Positions 17,905 through 26,219 of a stretch of DNA of 54,541 nucleotides are shown here, one piece after another. The stretch is taken from NCBI GenBank assembly GCA_036562635.1, contig DATCJU010000002.1, forward strand, positions 1 to 54,541. The letters are read 5' to 3'. Position 1 is the first letter of the stretch; each line of letters begins with the position of its first letter. Under the pieces are notes generated by a model. It searched no databases. It had not been told where the DNA came from and saw nothing but the letters and a program-made list of their open reading frames with translations. A program made the translations under genes and the position numbers. This DNA is from DATCJU01 sp036562635 (GTDB taxonomy: Bacteria > Actinomycetota > Actinomycetes > Mycobacteriales > Pseudonocardiaceae).

Positions 17905-18555
17905 ATGCGAGTCGTTCCCCCACTCTCGACCACGAGCGTGCTGGTGACCCTGTCGACGACGCTGTCCACGTTCCTCGGTCACCCCGCGCCGAGCGCTCCC
18001 CCGCCCTCCTCCGCCGACCGCCCCGACGTCCCCGTGGCCCAGAGCCTGCAGGTCGAGGACCTGTCCCCCCTGCACCGTCTCGACTCCGACTCGACGGTGC
18101 GGCTCCAGATCCCGCAGCCCGCCCCGCAGAGCACGCAGAGTGCTCCGGCCCCCGCCCCCGAGCCCGCCGGGGAGATCGCCCAGGCCGCCTCCTACCCCGA
18201 CACCCTGGACGGTTGGATCGCCGAGGCCACCGACATCCTGATCGCCGCCGGCTACGACCCCGCCCAGATCGACCCGGCCGCGATCCGACTGATCGCCCTG
18301 CGCGAGTCCGGTGGCAACCCCAAGGCGATCAACCTGTGGGACTCCAACGCCGCCAAGGGCATCCCGTCCAAGGGCCTGATGCAGACGATCGACCCGACCT
18401 TCAACGCCTACAAGCTGCCGGGCTACGACAACATCTGGAACCCGGTGCACAACATCATCGCCGCGGTGCGCTACGCCATCACCCGCTACGGGTCGCTGGC
18501 CAACGTGCCCGGTGTGAAGTCGGTCCGCTCCGGCGGCAAGTACCGCGGCTACTGA
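17905..18555 (+). CDS. Exported lytic transglycosylase (SLT-like)
   Basis: 216-residue protein with an N-terminal hydrophobic signal-like segment (about residues 6-26), a Pro/Ala/Gln-rich linker (about 27-92) and a C-terminal lysozyme-fold domain. The catalytic Glu is E134 in ALRESGGNP, followed by GLMQTIDPTFNAY and NIWNPVHNIIAAVRYAI, the GLMQ and AxxYA motifs of SLT/Rpf-like enzymes. It probably cleaves the MurNAc-GlcNAc bond in the wall. The following gene is a GH25 lysozyme, so this is a small cell-wall hydrolase pair. Confidence 0.85.
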   Translation: MRVVPPLSTTSVLVTLSTTLSTFLGHPAPSAPPPSSADRPDVPVAQSLQVEDLSPLHRLDSDSTVRLQIPQPAPQSTQSAPAPAPEPAGEIAQAASYPDTLDGWIAEATDILIAAGYDPAQIDPAAIRLIALRESGGNPKAINLWDSNAAKGIPSKGLMQTIDPTFNAYKLPGYDNIWNPVHNIIAAVRYAITRYGSLANVPGVKSVRSGGKYRGY

Positions 18556-18702
18556 GACCCCCAGCTCCTCCGTCCCCCACCGGCCCCCGACACGCCCCGA
18601 CCCCGACACCCTGGACCATCCGGTCGAAGCCGGCCGAAGACCCCGACCTCCGGACGGCGGAACCGCTAGCGTCCACAAGCAGGAGCCTTGTGGGGGTGGC
18701 CC

Positions 18703-19464
18703 ATGGTCGAGCACGGCATCGACGTCTCGCGCTGGAACGACGTCACCGACTGGCACGCGGTCCGTGACAACGGCATCACCTTCGTCTCGGTGAAGGTCAC
18801 CGAGGGAACGACCCACGTCGATCCGGTCTCGTCCCGACACGTCTCCGGGGCGCGCGAAGCGGGTGTCACCACCGGCGGCTACCACTACGCGCGCCCCGAG
18901 GACACCGCGGCCCAGGTCGCGCACTTCGCCGACCGGCTGTCCGAGCTCGGCCTGCTGAACGACGACTCGCTGTGGCCGATGCTGGACATGGAGGCCGACG
19001 GCTTCGACGACCCCGACGGCTTCGTGCGCGACTTCGTCCACCGCTTCCGGGAGTACACCGGGACACACGGGCTGCTGGTGTACGCCAACCGGTACTGGTT
19101 CACCCAGGTGCTACGGCCGGACGAGTGGCTGGACGACGGGGTGCTGCTGTGGATCGCCCGCTACAACGGCGACCCCGGCACCACCGAGTGGGAGCACCCG
19201 CGGCTGGCGCTGCACCAGTACACCAACACCGGCAGCGTCCCCGGGGTGAACGGCCACGTGGACCGCGACGTCACGGTGGGCGGCTGGACGGTCGCCGCGT
19301 TCACCGTCGGCGGCGGTTCGCCCCGCACCCACACCGTCCAGCCCGGGGAGACACTGCGGTCGATCGCGGCGCTGTACGGCGTGGACTGGCAGGAGCTGGC
19401 CCGGATCAACGGGATCGAGAACCCCGATCTCATCCACCCCGGCCAGGTGCTCCGCATCCCGTGA
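18703..19464 (+). CDS. GH25 lysozyme with C-terminal LysM
   Basis: 253 residues. The GH25 barrel starts GIDVSRWNDVTDW and has the acidic pair D95/E97 in LDMEADG, with YANRYWF and ALHQYTNTGSVPGV near its end. A LysM domain (about residues 206-253, HTVQPGETLRSIAALYGV to HPGQVLRIP) binds peptidoglycan. No signal peptide is visible, so export may be non-classical or it may act on lysis. ATG 18703 is preferred over the upstream TTG. Confidence 0.9.
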   Translation: MVEHGIDVSRWNDVTDWHAVRDNGITFVSVKVTEGTTHVDPVSSRHVSGAREAGVTTGGYHYARPEDTAAQVAHFADRLSELGLLNDDSLWPMLDMEADGFDDPDGFVRDFVHRFREYTGTHGLLVYANRYWFTQVLRPDEWLDDGVLLWIARYNGDPGTTEWEHPRLALHQYTNTGSVPGVNGHVDRDVTVGGWTVAAFTVGGGSPRTHTVQPGETLRSIAALYGVDWQELARINGIENPDLIHPGQVLRIP

Positions 19465-19728
19465 GACGGTCGACGGCACCGCTCGGCCCGCGCCTCGGCG
19501 AGCGCCCGATCGATCACACTCACGGCGGACCACCTTCCACGCGGGCCGGGGCCGCGATGGTCACCCCGCGCCGACGGGTCCACCACCCGGAGCCACCCGG
19601 CCGGGGGTGGGTACCTGATCACCCGGCCGGGGTGGGAGATGGACCCCAACCGGGGCCCTCCTTCGGACGTTTGCCCTGCTCTCCAGGCGTTTTGGCTGGT
19701 CAGGTACTTGTCTTGTAGACTGCCCGGC

Positions 19729-19816
19729 GGAGGATTCGCCTAGCGGCCTAGGGCGCACGATTGGAAATCGTGTTGGGGTTGATAGCCCCTCGCGGGTTCA
19801 AATCCCGCATCCTCCG
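19729..19816 (+). tRNA. tRNA-Ser(GGA)
   Basis: 88-base type II tRNA with a long variable arm. The acceptor GGAGGAT pairs with ATCCTCC, discriminator G. The anticodon loop TTGGAAA gives GGA. The T-arm reads GGGTTCAAATCCC. A -10-like TAGACT is a few bases upstream. CCA is not encoded. Confidence 0.95.
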
Positions 19817-19820
19817 CGGG

Positions 19821-19859
19821 ACGGAGGCCCCGGACGCGACCAGCGTCCGGGGCCTCCGT
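19821..19859 (+). terminator. Terminator after tRNA-Ser(GGA)
   Basis: A 17-base perfect stem (19821-19837 with 19843-19859) and a GACCA loop, 4 bases after the tRNA. Confidence 0.85.
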
Positions 19860-19994
19860 CGTGTCCAGGGTCTCCGTTGCTCCCCTACGGAAGCCAGGAA
19901 ACAGAGCAGTCAGCTCCCTGCCCACTGCCCCACCGTTCCCCGACCTCGTGGACCACCCTGGCGGTACCCCGGGCCACGTCACCTGATGTCAGTA

Positions 19995-20004
19995 TGTGAT
20001 CACA
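19995..20004. repeat. Palindrome TGTGATCACA upstream of NACHT gene
   Basis: A perfect 10-base palindrome about 55 bases before the NACHT start. It resembles the half-sites of CRP/FNR boxes but lacks the usual 6-base spacing, so the regulator is unknown. Confidence 0.35.
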
Positions 20005-20058
20005 CAGAGTGTCACCGGCCCACTCGGGCACGACCGTGTCTCTGCTGGGGGTACGTGC

Positions 20059-22239
20059 ATGGGTTCTCGGGTGTGGTCGCCACGCTCCCGGATGCTCACG
20101 ACCACGGGCGCTGTCCTGGGCCTGGTGTGGCTGACCGTATGGCTGCTGGACAAGACCAGCCCGGACGACGGCGCGGGCATCGCCAACGTCCTCGCCCTAC
20201 CCGCGACGGCGCTGGGCACGGCAGTAGCGCTGATCGGTCTCGGGTCACGTCCCCGTGCCGACGACCCGAAGGTGCTGACGGAACGAGCCCGGGACCTGTT
20301 GGCCCAGGTGATCACAGGCGAGGCACGTGCCCTGCAGCAGCTGCTGGGCGACACCGGTGACCCACGTCCGGCCGACGTGGGCTTCACCCAGCCCGAGGCG
20401 GCACTGCTGCGCTGGCGCACCGACGGCGGCGACCGGAACGGATCGTTGACCACGATCGCCGAGTTCTACCGTGGCCTGAACCGTGGGCGACTGGTGATCC
20501 TCGGCGACCCCGGGTCGGGCAAGACCGTGCTGGCCATCCGGCTGCTGCTAGACCTGGCAAACGACGCACACGCCACCCTCACCGGCCCGAACGCCGAACA
20601 GGCCGGCCAGGTCCGGATCCCGGTACGGCTGAGCCTGCCCACCTTCGTCGCCGTCGACGTCCCCGTCCGCGAGGACGTGCAGGAACGACTCGATGCCTGG
20701 ATCGTCGAGCACCTGGTCACCGTGTACGGCCTGGAACACGCCGTCGCCCAAGTTCTGCTGCACCGGGGGTGGGTGTTGCCCGTCCTCGACGGTCTGGACG
20801 AGATGGACCTCGACGAGGCCGAGCCCGTACGGGCACGAACGGTGCTGGACGCGCTCAACCTGCCCGCCGGGCCCGACCGCTGGTCGGTCGTGCTCACCTG
20901 TCGGACCGCCCGGTACCAGCAGCTCGCCGACTCCGGCAGGGCATTGCAGGACGCCACCGCGGTCGTCCTGCAACCGTTGGACGTCGAACAGGTCGTGTCC
21001 TGGCTCGCCCACCGCTTCCCCGCCCCCGGTGAACCCGACGGCGTGCAACAGCGATGGCGACGTGTGATCACTGCTCTCCGACGGCACCCCACCGGTCGAC
21101 TCGCGAGGTGCCTGACCTCACCCTGGCGGCTCTTCCTGGCCGTTGCCGCCTACCAGGATTCCGGCAGTGATCCCCGTGAACTGACCAGACTCGACGCAGA
21201 AGCCCTGAACGAGCACCTGATCTCCCGGATCGTCCCTGCCGTGACCACAGAACACCCCCGCCCCGGCGGGGGTCACTACGACCCCGATGAGGTCAGGCAT
21301 TGGCTGCACACCCTGGCCCGTCACCTCGCCCACATGCGGCAGCGGGGAAACTCCGGTGTCGACCTGTACGTGCACGAACTGTGGTGCACCACCGGCGACC
21401 CCACTCGTCCCGGTCGACGCGTCCGGTACTGCGTCAGCGCCCTCATCGCCACAGTGGCCTCCCTGTCGCTGCTCGCTCTCGGCACCTGGGCCGAGCTCAC
21501 CGCGAACGGCGACCCGCACATGTTGCTGTCCGGCCTGGTGTCTGCATCACCGGTGTTGCTGGTGTTCTTCCTGGGCGTGTTCCTGGCCACCACCTCACGG
21601 ACCCGTGTCCCGCTGCCGCGTGATCCACAGCGGTTGGACCTGAGCGTTCTCCGTACCCCGACAGGCCTGCGCAGGCTTCTCAAGGAGGCAGCAGGTGCAC
21701 TCACCGCCGTCCTCCTGATCGCTGTTCTCTCCACAACCACGGTCGCGGTCGTGAGCGGACTCTCCTCGGAAACCACCGCCGACCTGACCCTCGGCCTTCT
21801 CCTCCTGGTCGCCGGCGGACTCCCGGCCCTGGTGATGAGTGCCCTCGCCAACCCCCAGCATGCGGCGGCCCGTCCCAGCGATCCGATACGCCAGGTGATG
21901 GCCCACGACCTCACGCACGCCGTCGTGGCCGGGCTTCCCATCGGGCTGGTGGTCGAGCTCGCCCACCTGTATCAGGGAGCACTCGTCGGTGGTCTGACCA
22001 TCGGGCTGACCTTCACCACCTTGGTCAGTCTTCGCAGATCCCCGTGGCTCCACTACGCCATCGCGGTGCACGGTCTTCGGCGCACCGACCGGCTGCCTCG
22101 CCGGTTCACCCGTTTCCTCGACTGGGCCTACGAGGCAGGGCTGCTCCGGCTCTCCGGCATCGCCGTCCAGTTCCGTCACCGCGAGCTGCAGGACTGGCTC
22201 ACCCGCGCGGAGCCGACGGCGGAGAAGAGCGCCTCCTGA
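20059..22239 (+). CDS. Membrane-anchored NACHT NTPase
   Basis: 726 residues, function unknown. Two N-terminal hydrophobic helices (about 15-30 and 43-62) are followed by a NACHT-type STAND ATPase: Walker A GDPGSGKT (149-156), Walker B with the NACHT hallmark LDGLDE (243-248), and VVLTCRTARYQQL as sensor 1. Residues 405-440 form a winged-helix-like part. Then come several membrane helices (about 457-476, 488-512, 545-567, 575-597, 622-655) and a conserved-looking tail with LGLLRLSG-like FRHRELQDWL. STAND ATPases act as inducible switches; some bacterial NACHT proteins protect against phage. Start ATG 20059 has GGGGG upstream. It lies next to a tRNA gene, a common island site, and uses rare codons such as ATA. 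No partner effector is adjacent. Confidence 0.8.
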   Translation: MGSRVWSPRSRMLTTTGAVLGLVWLTVWLLDKTSPDDGAGIANVLALPATALGTAVALIGLGSRPRADDPKVLTERARDLLAQVITGEARALQQLLGDTGDPRPADVGFTQPEAALLRWRTDGGDRNGSLTTIAEFYRGLNRGRLVILGDPGSGKTVLAIRLLLDLANDAHATLTGPNAEQAGQVRIPVRLSLPTFVAVDVPVREDVQERLDAWIVEHLVTVYGLEHAVAQVLLHRGWVLPVLDGLDEMDLDEAEPVRARTVLDALNLPAGPDRWSVVLTCRTARYQQLADSGRALQDATAVVLQPLDVEQVVSWLAHRFPAPGEPDGVQQRWRRVITALRRHPTGRLARCLTSPWRLFLAVAAYQDSGSDPRELTRLDAEALNEHLISRIVPAVTTEHPRPGGGHYDPDEVRHWLHTLARHLAHMRQRGNSGVDLYVHELWCTTGDPTRPGRRVRYCVSALIATVASLSLLALGTWAELTANGDPHMLLSGLVSASPVLLVFFLGVFLATTSRTRVPLPRDPQRLDLSVLRTPTGLRRLLKEAAGALTAVLLIAVLSTTTVAVVSGLSSETTADLTLGLLLLVAGGLPALVMSALANPQHAAARPSDPIRQVMAHDLTHAVVAGLPIGLVVELAHLYQGALVGGLTIGLTFTTLVSLRRSPWLHYAIAVHGLRRTDRLPRRFTRFLDWAYEAGLLRLSGIAVQFRHRELQDWLTRAEPTAEKSAS

Positions 22240-22377
22240 CCCGGAGGGCGCATCGCGCTGCGGTCGGTGACCACGACCGGGCCGGAGGACACCACGCCGG
22301 GCCGGTCACGCCGCATCGGCACCCGTCACCGGCCGGGAAACGTCGGGGCGGCCCGGGAAAGGGCCGACGACACGAGT

Positions 22378-22408
22378 CCGGCCCCGACCGAGGGCGGCCG
22401 GGGCCGGT
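22378..22408. terminator. Hairpin between NACHT gene and secreted protein
   Basis: CCGGCCCC pairs with GGGGCCGG around a 15-base loop between convergent genes. Confidence 0.45.
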
Positions 22409-22425
22409 GGACGATCGCACTCGGA

Positions 22426-23577
22426 TCAGTCGTAGTACTGCTGTTCGACGGCGAACACACTGCGGTCACCGGCGTTCTCCCGCAGGGACCACAGCAGGTC
22501 GGGCTTGTTCGGGTCCTCCCAGTAGGACAGGCTCTCGCACCAGCTCACCCAGGAGTACGTCCGGGCCGCCGAGCCGGGCACCCAGTAGTGCAGCTGCTTC
22601 TCCCGGCTGGAGGCGAACCACCAGCGCCCGTTGTGCGAGACGACCCCCTGGACCCCCACGTACGGCACGGACAGCGCCTGGGTGGCGTGCACCAGCCCGT
22701 CGGAGCTGACCGTGAACCGGTGGGTGTTCGGGTCCAGCGGGAACCGCACCGCGTACGTGCTGCGGTCGGTCTCGTACTCGCCCATCACGATCGAGGGCTG
22801 CGCCCGGTCCAGACCGATCGTCGACCAGCGCAGCTGCGTCGACCCGACGTCGGTGATCATGCCGACCTGGGGCAGCACGTACCGGTAGTTGTGGGCGCCG
22901 TACCTGCCGTCCGGCTGCAGCCCGATGCCGTCCTTGGTGGTGTCCACCTCCCAGATCCGGCGCATGTCGAACACCCGCATGCCGTTCCAGGTGTCCGCCA
23001 CGTACAGGTAGTCCCCGTACCAGGAGATCCCGCCGGCGTGGATCGGGATGTTGCGGAAGCTCGGCCCCTGCGCGGTGGACACAGGTTCGACGAGCAGCAC
23101 CTTGCGGTAGCGGTTCGGATGGTCCGCGTCCCAGTCGACCAGGGTGAGCCGGCTCCGGGTCGTCGCTCCTCCGCACTCGTCCTGGTAGTACCAGCTCACC
23201 ACCACGAGCTGGCGGCCCTGGTACTCCCCGCCCGTGGCGTCCCGGGTGGTGGTGATGCCCTGCGGGACGTTGTTGCAGTGGGCGTCGTCGCTGCTGGTCC
23301 AGCAGAAACCGACCACCGGTCCGCTCAGTCCGCTGACGTGGCACAGCGGCTGCCGGTCGTGGTTCGCGGTGTCCATGACCTGGGCCACCGTGACCTTCGG
23401 CAGCCGCGCGTCCAGCTGGGCGAGCAGCGTGTCGTAGCGGTTGTAGTCCGCGGACAACGCGAACTGGGTCGTGGAGATCGGAGTGGGTGACGCCGCCGCG
23501 TGCGCGGGCGGCGTGAGCAGCAGTCCGGTGACGAGAGCGGCCAGGACACCGGCGATGAACCGCCACCTGTTGAGCAC
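22426..23577 (-). CDS. Secreted protein of unknown function
   Basis: About 383 residues. A classical signal peptide (basic WRF, hydrophobic stretch, AHA-A cleavage near residue 28) directs Sec export. The mature part has three or more conserved Cys near residues 75-120 and blocks such as HAGGISWYGDYLYVADTWNGMRVFDM and SHNGRWWFASSREKQLHYW, which read like blades of a beta-propeller. I do not recognise a named family. Start GTG 23577 is chosen because GGGGG lies six to seven bases upstream; a second GTG is six bases further up. It stands alone, convergent with the NACHT gene. Confidence 0.7.
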   Translation of the reverse strand: MLNRWRFIAGVLAALVTGLLLTPPAHAAASPTPISTTQFALSADYNRYDTLLAQLDARLPKVTVAQVMDTANHDRQPLCHVSGLSGPVVGFCWTSSDDAHCNNVPQGITTTRDATGGEYQGRQLVVVSWYYQDECGGATTRSRLTLVDWDADHPNRYRKVLLVEPVSTAQGPSFRNIPIHAGGISWYGDYLYVADTWNGMRVFDMRRIWEVDTTKDGIGLQPDGRYGAHNYRYVLPQVGMITDVGSTQLRWSTIGLDRAQPSIVMGEYETDRSTYAVRFPLDPNTHRFTVSSDGLVHATQALSVPYVGVQGVVSHNGRWWFASSREKQLHYWVPGSAARTYSWVSWCESLSYWEDPNKPDLLWSLRENAGDRSVFAVEQQYYD

Positions 23578-23730
23578 GAGCACCCCCAGGGTCGACACCG
23601 ACAGGCGACCACCGACCGTAGGGCCGCGTCCACCCGGCCACCAGCCGCCATTCCGGCACATCCCACCACCGACCGGCCGGCCGGCGGAGCCGTTCGTCGC
23701 CCGGACCACCACCGCAGGCGGAGGACGTGC

Positions 23731-24639
23731 TCAGGCCGTCGCCTGCTCCTCCCCGGCGGCGGCCAGGATGGCCCGGGCGTGGTCGAGGAGCGCCTTCGCC
23801 GCCGGGCTGAGCGGCCCCTCGGCCCGCCAGGCCAGGGCCAGGCAGGACCGCAGCCGGGGGCGGACGATCTCCACCGCCCGCAGCTGGTCGGCGTGGGCGA
23901 CGGCCAGGGACTCCGGCAGCACCGCCACTCCCATCCCCCGGGCGGCGAGCCGTACCAGCACCTCCGGATCAGTGGCCTCGAATGTGACCCGCGGCGCGAA
24001 ACCGGCCTCGGCGCAGGCCTGGTTCAGACAGGACCGCACCCCCGTGCCCGACGGCAGGCAGATCAGGGACCGTCCCCGCAGCTCCGCCAGGGCCACCGTC
24101 TCCCGCCCGGCCAGCGGGTCACCGGGTGCCACCGCGGCGAACAGGGCCTCGTCGGTGAGCACACGAGCCCACAGGCCCGGTGGGGGCTCGGTCCCCATGC
24201 CGATGATCGCCAGGTCGAGTCGGCCGGTGCGCAGCTCCTCGACCATCCGGTCCGAGTCGGCCTCGGACAGGGTGATCTCCACCCCCGGGTGCCTGCGGTG
24301 GAACTCCGCCAGCAGCGCGGGCAGGTCCAGGACCGGGCAGGAGGTCACCATGCCCACCGCGACCCGCCCGCGCACCAGGCCGGTCAGCTCGTCCACGGCC
24401 TGCCGGGCGGCGGCCACCGCGGCGAGCGCGGCCCGGGCGTGCGGGAACACGGCGGCACCCACGTCGGTGAGCCGCACCCGGCGGCCCGAGCGGTCCAGCA
24501 GTTCCTGGCCCAGTTCGCGTTCCAGGCGCCGGATCTGAGCACTCACGCCGGGCTGGGTGACGTGCATCCGCTCCGCGGCGCGGGTGAAGGTCCCCTCCTC
24601 CACCACCGCCACGAAGTACTCGAGTTGCCGTAGTTCCAT
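23731..24639 (-). CDS. LysR-family transcriptional regulator
   Basis: 302 residues. The N-terminal winged helix is typical (MELRQLEYFVAVVEEGTFTRAAERMHVTQPGVSAQIRRLE, with the recognition helix about 30-50). The C-terminal periplasmic-binding-like effector domain spans about 90-300. It is divergent from the FAD-dependent oxidase with only 55 bases between the reading frames, the usual arrangement in which LysR controls its neighbour and itself. The intergenic AT-rich stretch holds a 13-base dyad. Effector unknown. Confidence 0.92.
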   Translation of the reverse strand: MELRQLEYFVAVVEEGTFTRAAERMHVTQPGVSAQIRRLERELGQELLDRSGRRVRLTDVGAAVFPHARAALAAVAAARQAVDELTGLVRGRVAVGMVTSCPVLDLPALLAEFHRRHPGVEITLSEADSDRMVEELRTGRLDLAIIGMGTEPPPGLWARVLTDEALFAAVAPGDPLAGRETVALAELRGRSLICLPSGTGVRSCLNQACAEAGFAPRVTFEATDPEVLVRLAARGMGVAVLPESLAVAHADQLRAVEIVRPRLRSCLALAWRAEGPLSPAAKALLDHARAILAAAGEEQATA

Positions 24640-24663
24640 AACTGATGATTCTAGGTCCGATAA

Positions 24664-24676
24664 AAAGAATATCTTT
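24664..24676. promoter_or_regulatory. Candidate LysR operator
   Basis: AAAGA-ATA-TCTTT is a perfect 5+5 dyad in the AT-rich divergent region. ATGATT also occurs twice (24645-24650 and 24682-24687). Both are candidates for binding by the adjacent LysR protein. Confidence 0.45.
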
Positions 24677-24694
24677 GACTTATGATTAAGGTGG

Positions 24695-26110
24695 GTGGAC
24701 CGTGGAGGTGTGCAGAACAACCACACGGAGACGACCGCACGCCCCATCGCGATCGGGGAGCTGGTCACCCGGGTCCGCGGCCCGGTGTTCCGCCCCGGTG
24801 ACGACGGCTACGACACCGAGCTAGCCGGTTTCCAGACCGCACTACGACACCGACCAACCGTGGTGGTCGGCGCCACCGACGCGGCCGACGTGCAGGCCGC
24901 GGTGCGGTTCGCCGCCGACCACGGGCTGCCGGTGGCGGTGCAGGCCACCGGGCACGGGCTGGCGGTCCCGGCCGAGGGCGGTGTGCTGGTCAGCACCCGA
25001 CGGATGACCAGGGTGCGGGTGGACCCGCAGACCCGCACCGCGTGGGTCGAGGCCGGGGCGTGCTGGGAGCCGGTGATCACGGAGGCGGCCCGACACGGAC
25101 TGGCCCCGCTGAGCGGCAGCTCCCCGCAGGTCGGAGCGGTGTCCTACACGTTGAACGGCGGTCTGGGCCTGCTCGCCCGGCGGTACGGCTACGCCGCCGA
25201 CCACGTCCGTGCCCTCGACCTGGTCACCGCCGACGGCCGCCGACACCGCGTCACACCGGACGGTGACCCAGAGCTGTTCTGGGCGCTGTGCGGTGGCCCG
25301 GGCGGCCTCGGCGTGGTCACCGCCCTGGAGATCGGCCTGGTGCCGGTCGACCGGCTCTACGGCGGCGGGCTGTACTTCGACGCCACCGCGGCCCACCGGG
25401 TGCTGACGGCCTGGCGGGAGTGGACCGACACGGTGCCCGAGGAGCTGACCTCCTCGGTGGCGTTCGTCCCCTACCCGGACGTGCCGGAGGTGCCCGAGGA
25501 GATGCGGGGCCGCTACGTGGCCCACGTCCGGATCGCGTTCACCGGGGACCCCGAGACCGGGGAGCGGCTCGTGGCGCCGCTGCGCACGGCGGGCCCGCTG
25601 CTGCGGGACACCCTCGGCGAACTGCCCTACACCGCGTCCGGGAGCATCTGCCACGACCCGACCCAGCCCCACCCCTACCGCGGGGACGGGGTCGTGCTCC
25701 GTGATCTCGACGCCGCCACGGCGGAGGAGCTGCTCGGGCTGACCGGGCCCGGGGCGCCCGGCATGTGTGTGGTCCAGGCGTACCACCTGGGCGGTGCGCT
25801 CGCCCGGCCCCCGGCGGTGCCGAACGCGGTCGCCTACCGGGACGGGTGGTACCTGGTACGCGTGCTGTGGGTGGGGGACCCGGGCCTGTCCGCGGCGGTC
25901 GAGACCACCCACCGGCGGGCGCTGGCAGCCCTGGAACCGCAGGCCCTCGGCCGGGCACTGCGCTTCACCATGGGGTGGAGCGACGCCGAGCGGGTGCGGG
26001 CGGCCTACCCGCCGGACGACCTCGCGCGCCTGGCCCGGGTCAAGGCCACCCACGACCCGGGGAACGTCTTCCGGTTCACGCACGCCGTCCCGCCGGCCGA
26101 CCAGCGGTAG
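24695..26110 (+). CDS. FAD-binding oxidoreductase (BBE-like, PCMH type)
   Basis: About 471 residues. The FAD-binding PCMH domain covers about 48-220, with the covalent-flavin-type His at H87 (QATGHGLA) and VGAVSYTLNGGLGLLARRYG as pyrophosphate-binding loop. The substrate domain follows, ending in the BBE-like FRFTHAVPP. Members oxidise sugars, alkaloids or polyketides with O2. The bicovalent Cys of some relatives is not evident (SGSSPQVG). The start is uncertain: GTG 24695 or GTG 24710; neither has ideal Shine-Dalgarno spacing. Likely controlled by the divergent LysR gene. Confidence 0.85.
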   Translation: MDRGGVQNNHTETTARPIAIGELVTRVRGPVFRPGDDGYDTELAGFQTALRHRPTVVVGATDAADVQAAVRFAADHGLPVAVQATGHGLAVPAEGGVLVSTRRMTRVRVDPQTRTAWVEAGACWEPVITEAARHGLAPLSGSSPQVGAVSYTLNGGLGLLARRYGYAADHVRALDLVTADGRRHRVTPDGDPELFWALCGGPGGLGVVTALEIGLVPVDRLYGGGLYFDATAAHRVLTAWREWTDTVPEELTSSVAFVPYPDVPEVPEEMRGRYVAHVRIAFTGDPETGERLVAPLRTAGPLLRDTLGELPYTASGSICHDPTQPHPYRGDGVVLRDLDAATAEELLGLTGPGAPGMCVVQAYHLGGALARPPAVPNAVAYRDGWYLVRVLWVGDPGLSAAVETTHRRALAALEPQALGRALRFTMGWSDAERVRAAYPPDDLARLARVKATHDPGNVFRFTHAVPPADQR

Positions 26111-26139
26111 GCCGACCGGAGCGCGGCGGGACGTCAGGA

Positions 26140-26160
26140 GCCGCCGGACATGCCGGCGGC
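26140..26160. terminator. Hairpin between FAD oxidase and nuclease genes
   Basis: GCCGCCGG pairs with CCGGCGGC with a 5-base loop, between convergent stops. Confidence 0.5.
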
Positions 26161-26219
26161 CCGGGCCCTGGCCGCATCGGCCGGGACCCGGGCCACCCGG
26201 CACCAGCCCGGTCGGCCGG

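Noticed and set aside
19729..22239. Genomic island bounded by tRNA-Ser attachment sites
   Set aside because: No repeat of the tRNA 3' end and no integrase were found up to the next genes; only the single NACHT gene is suspicious.
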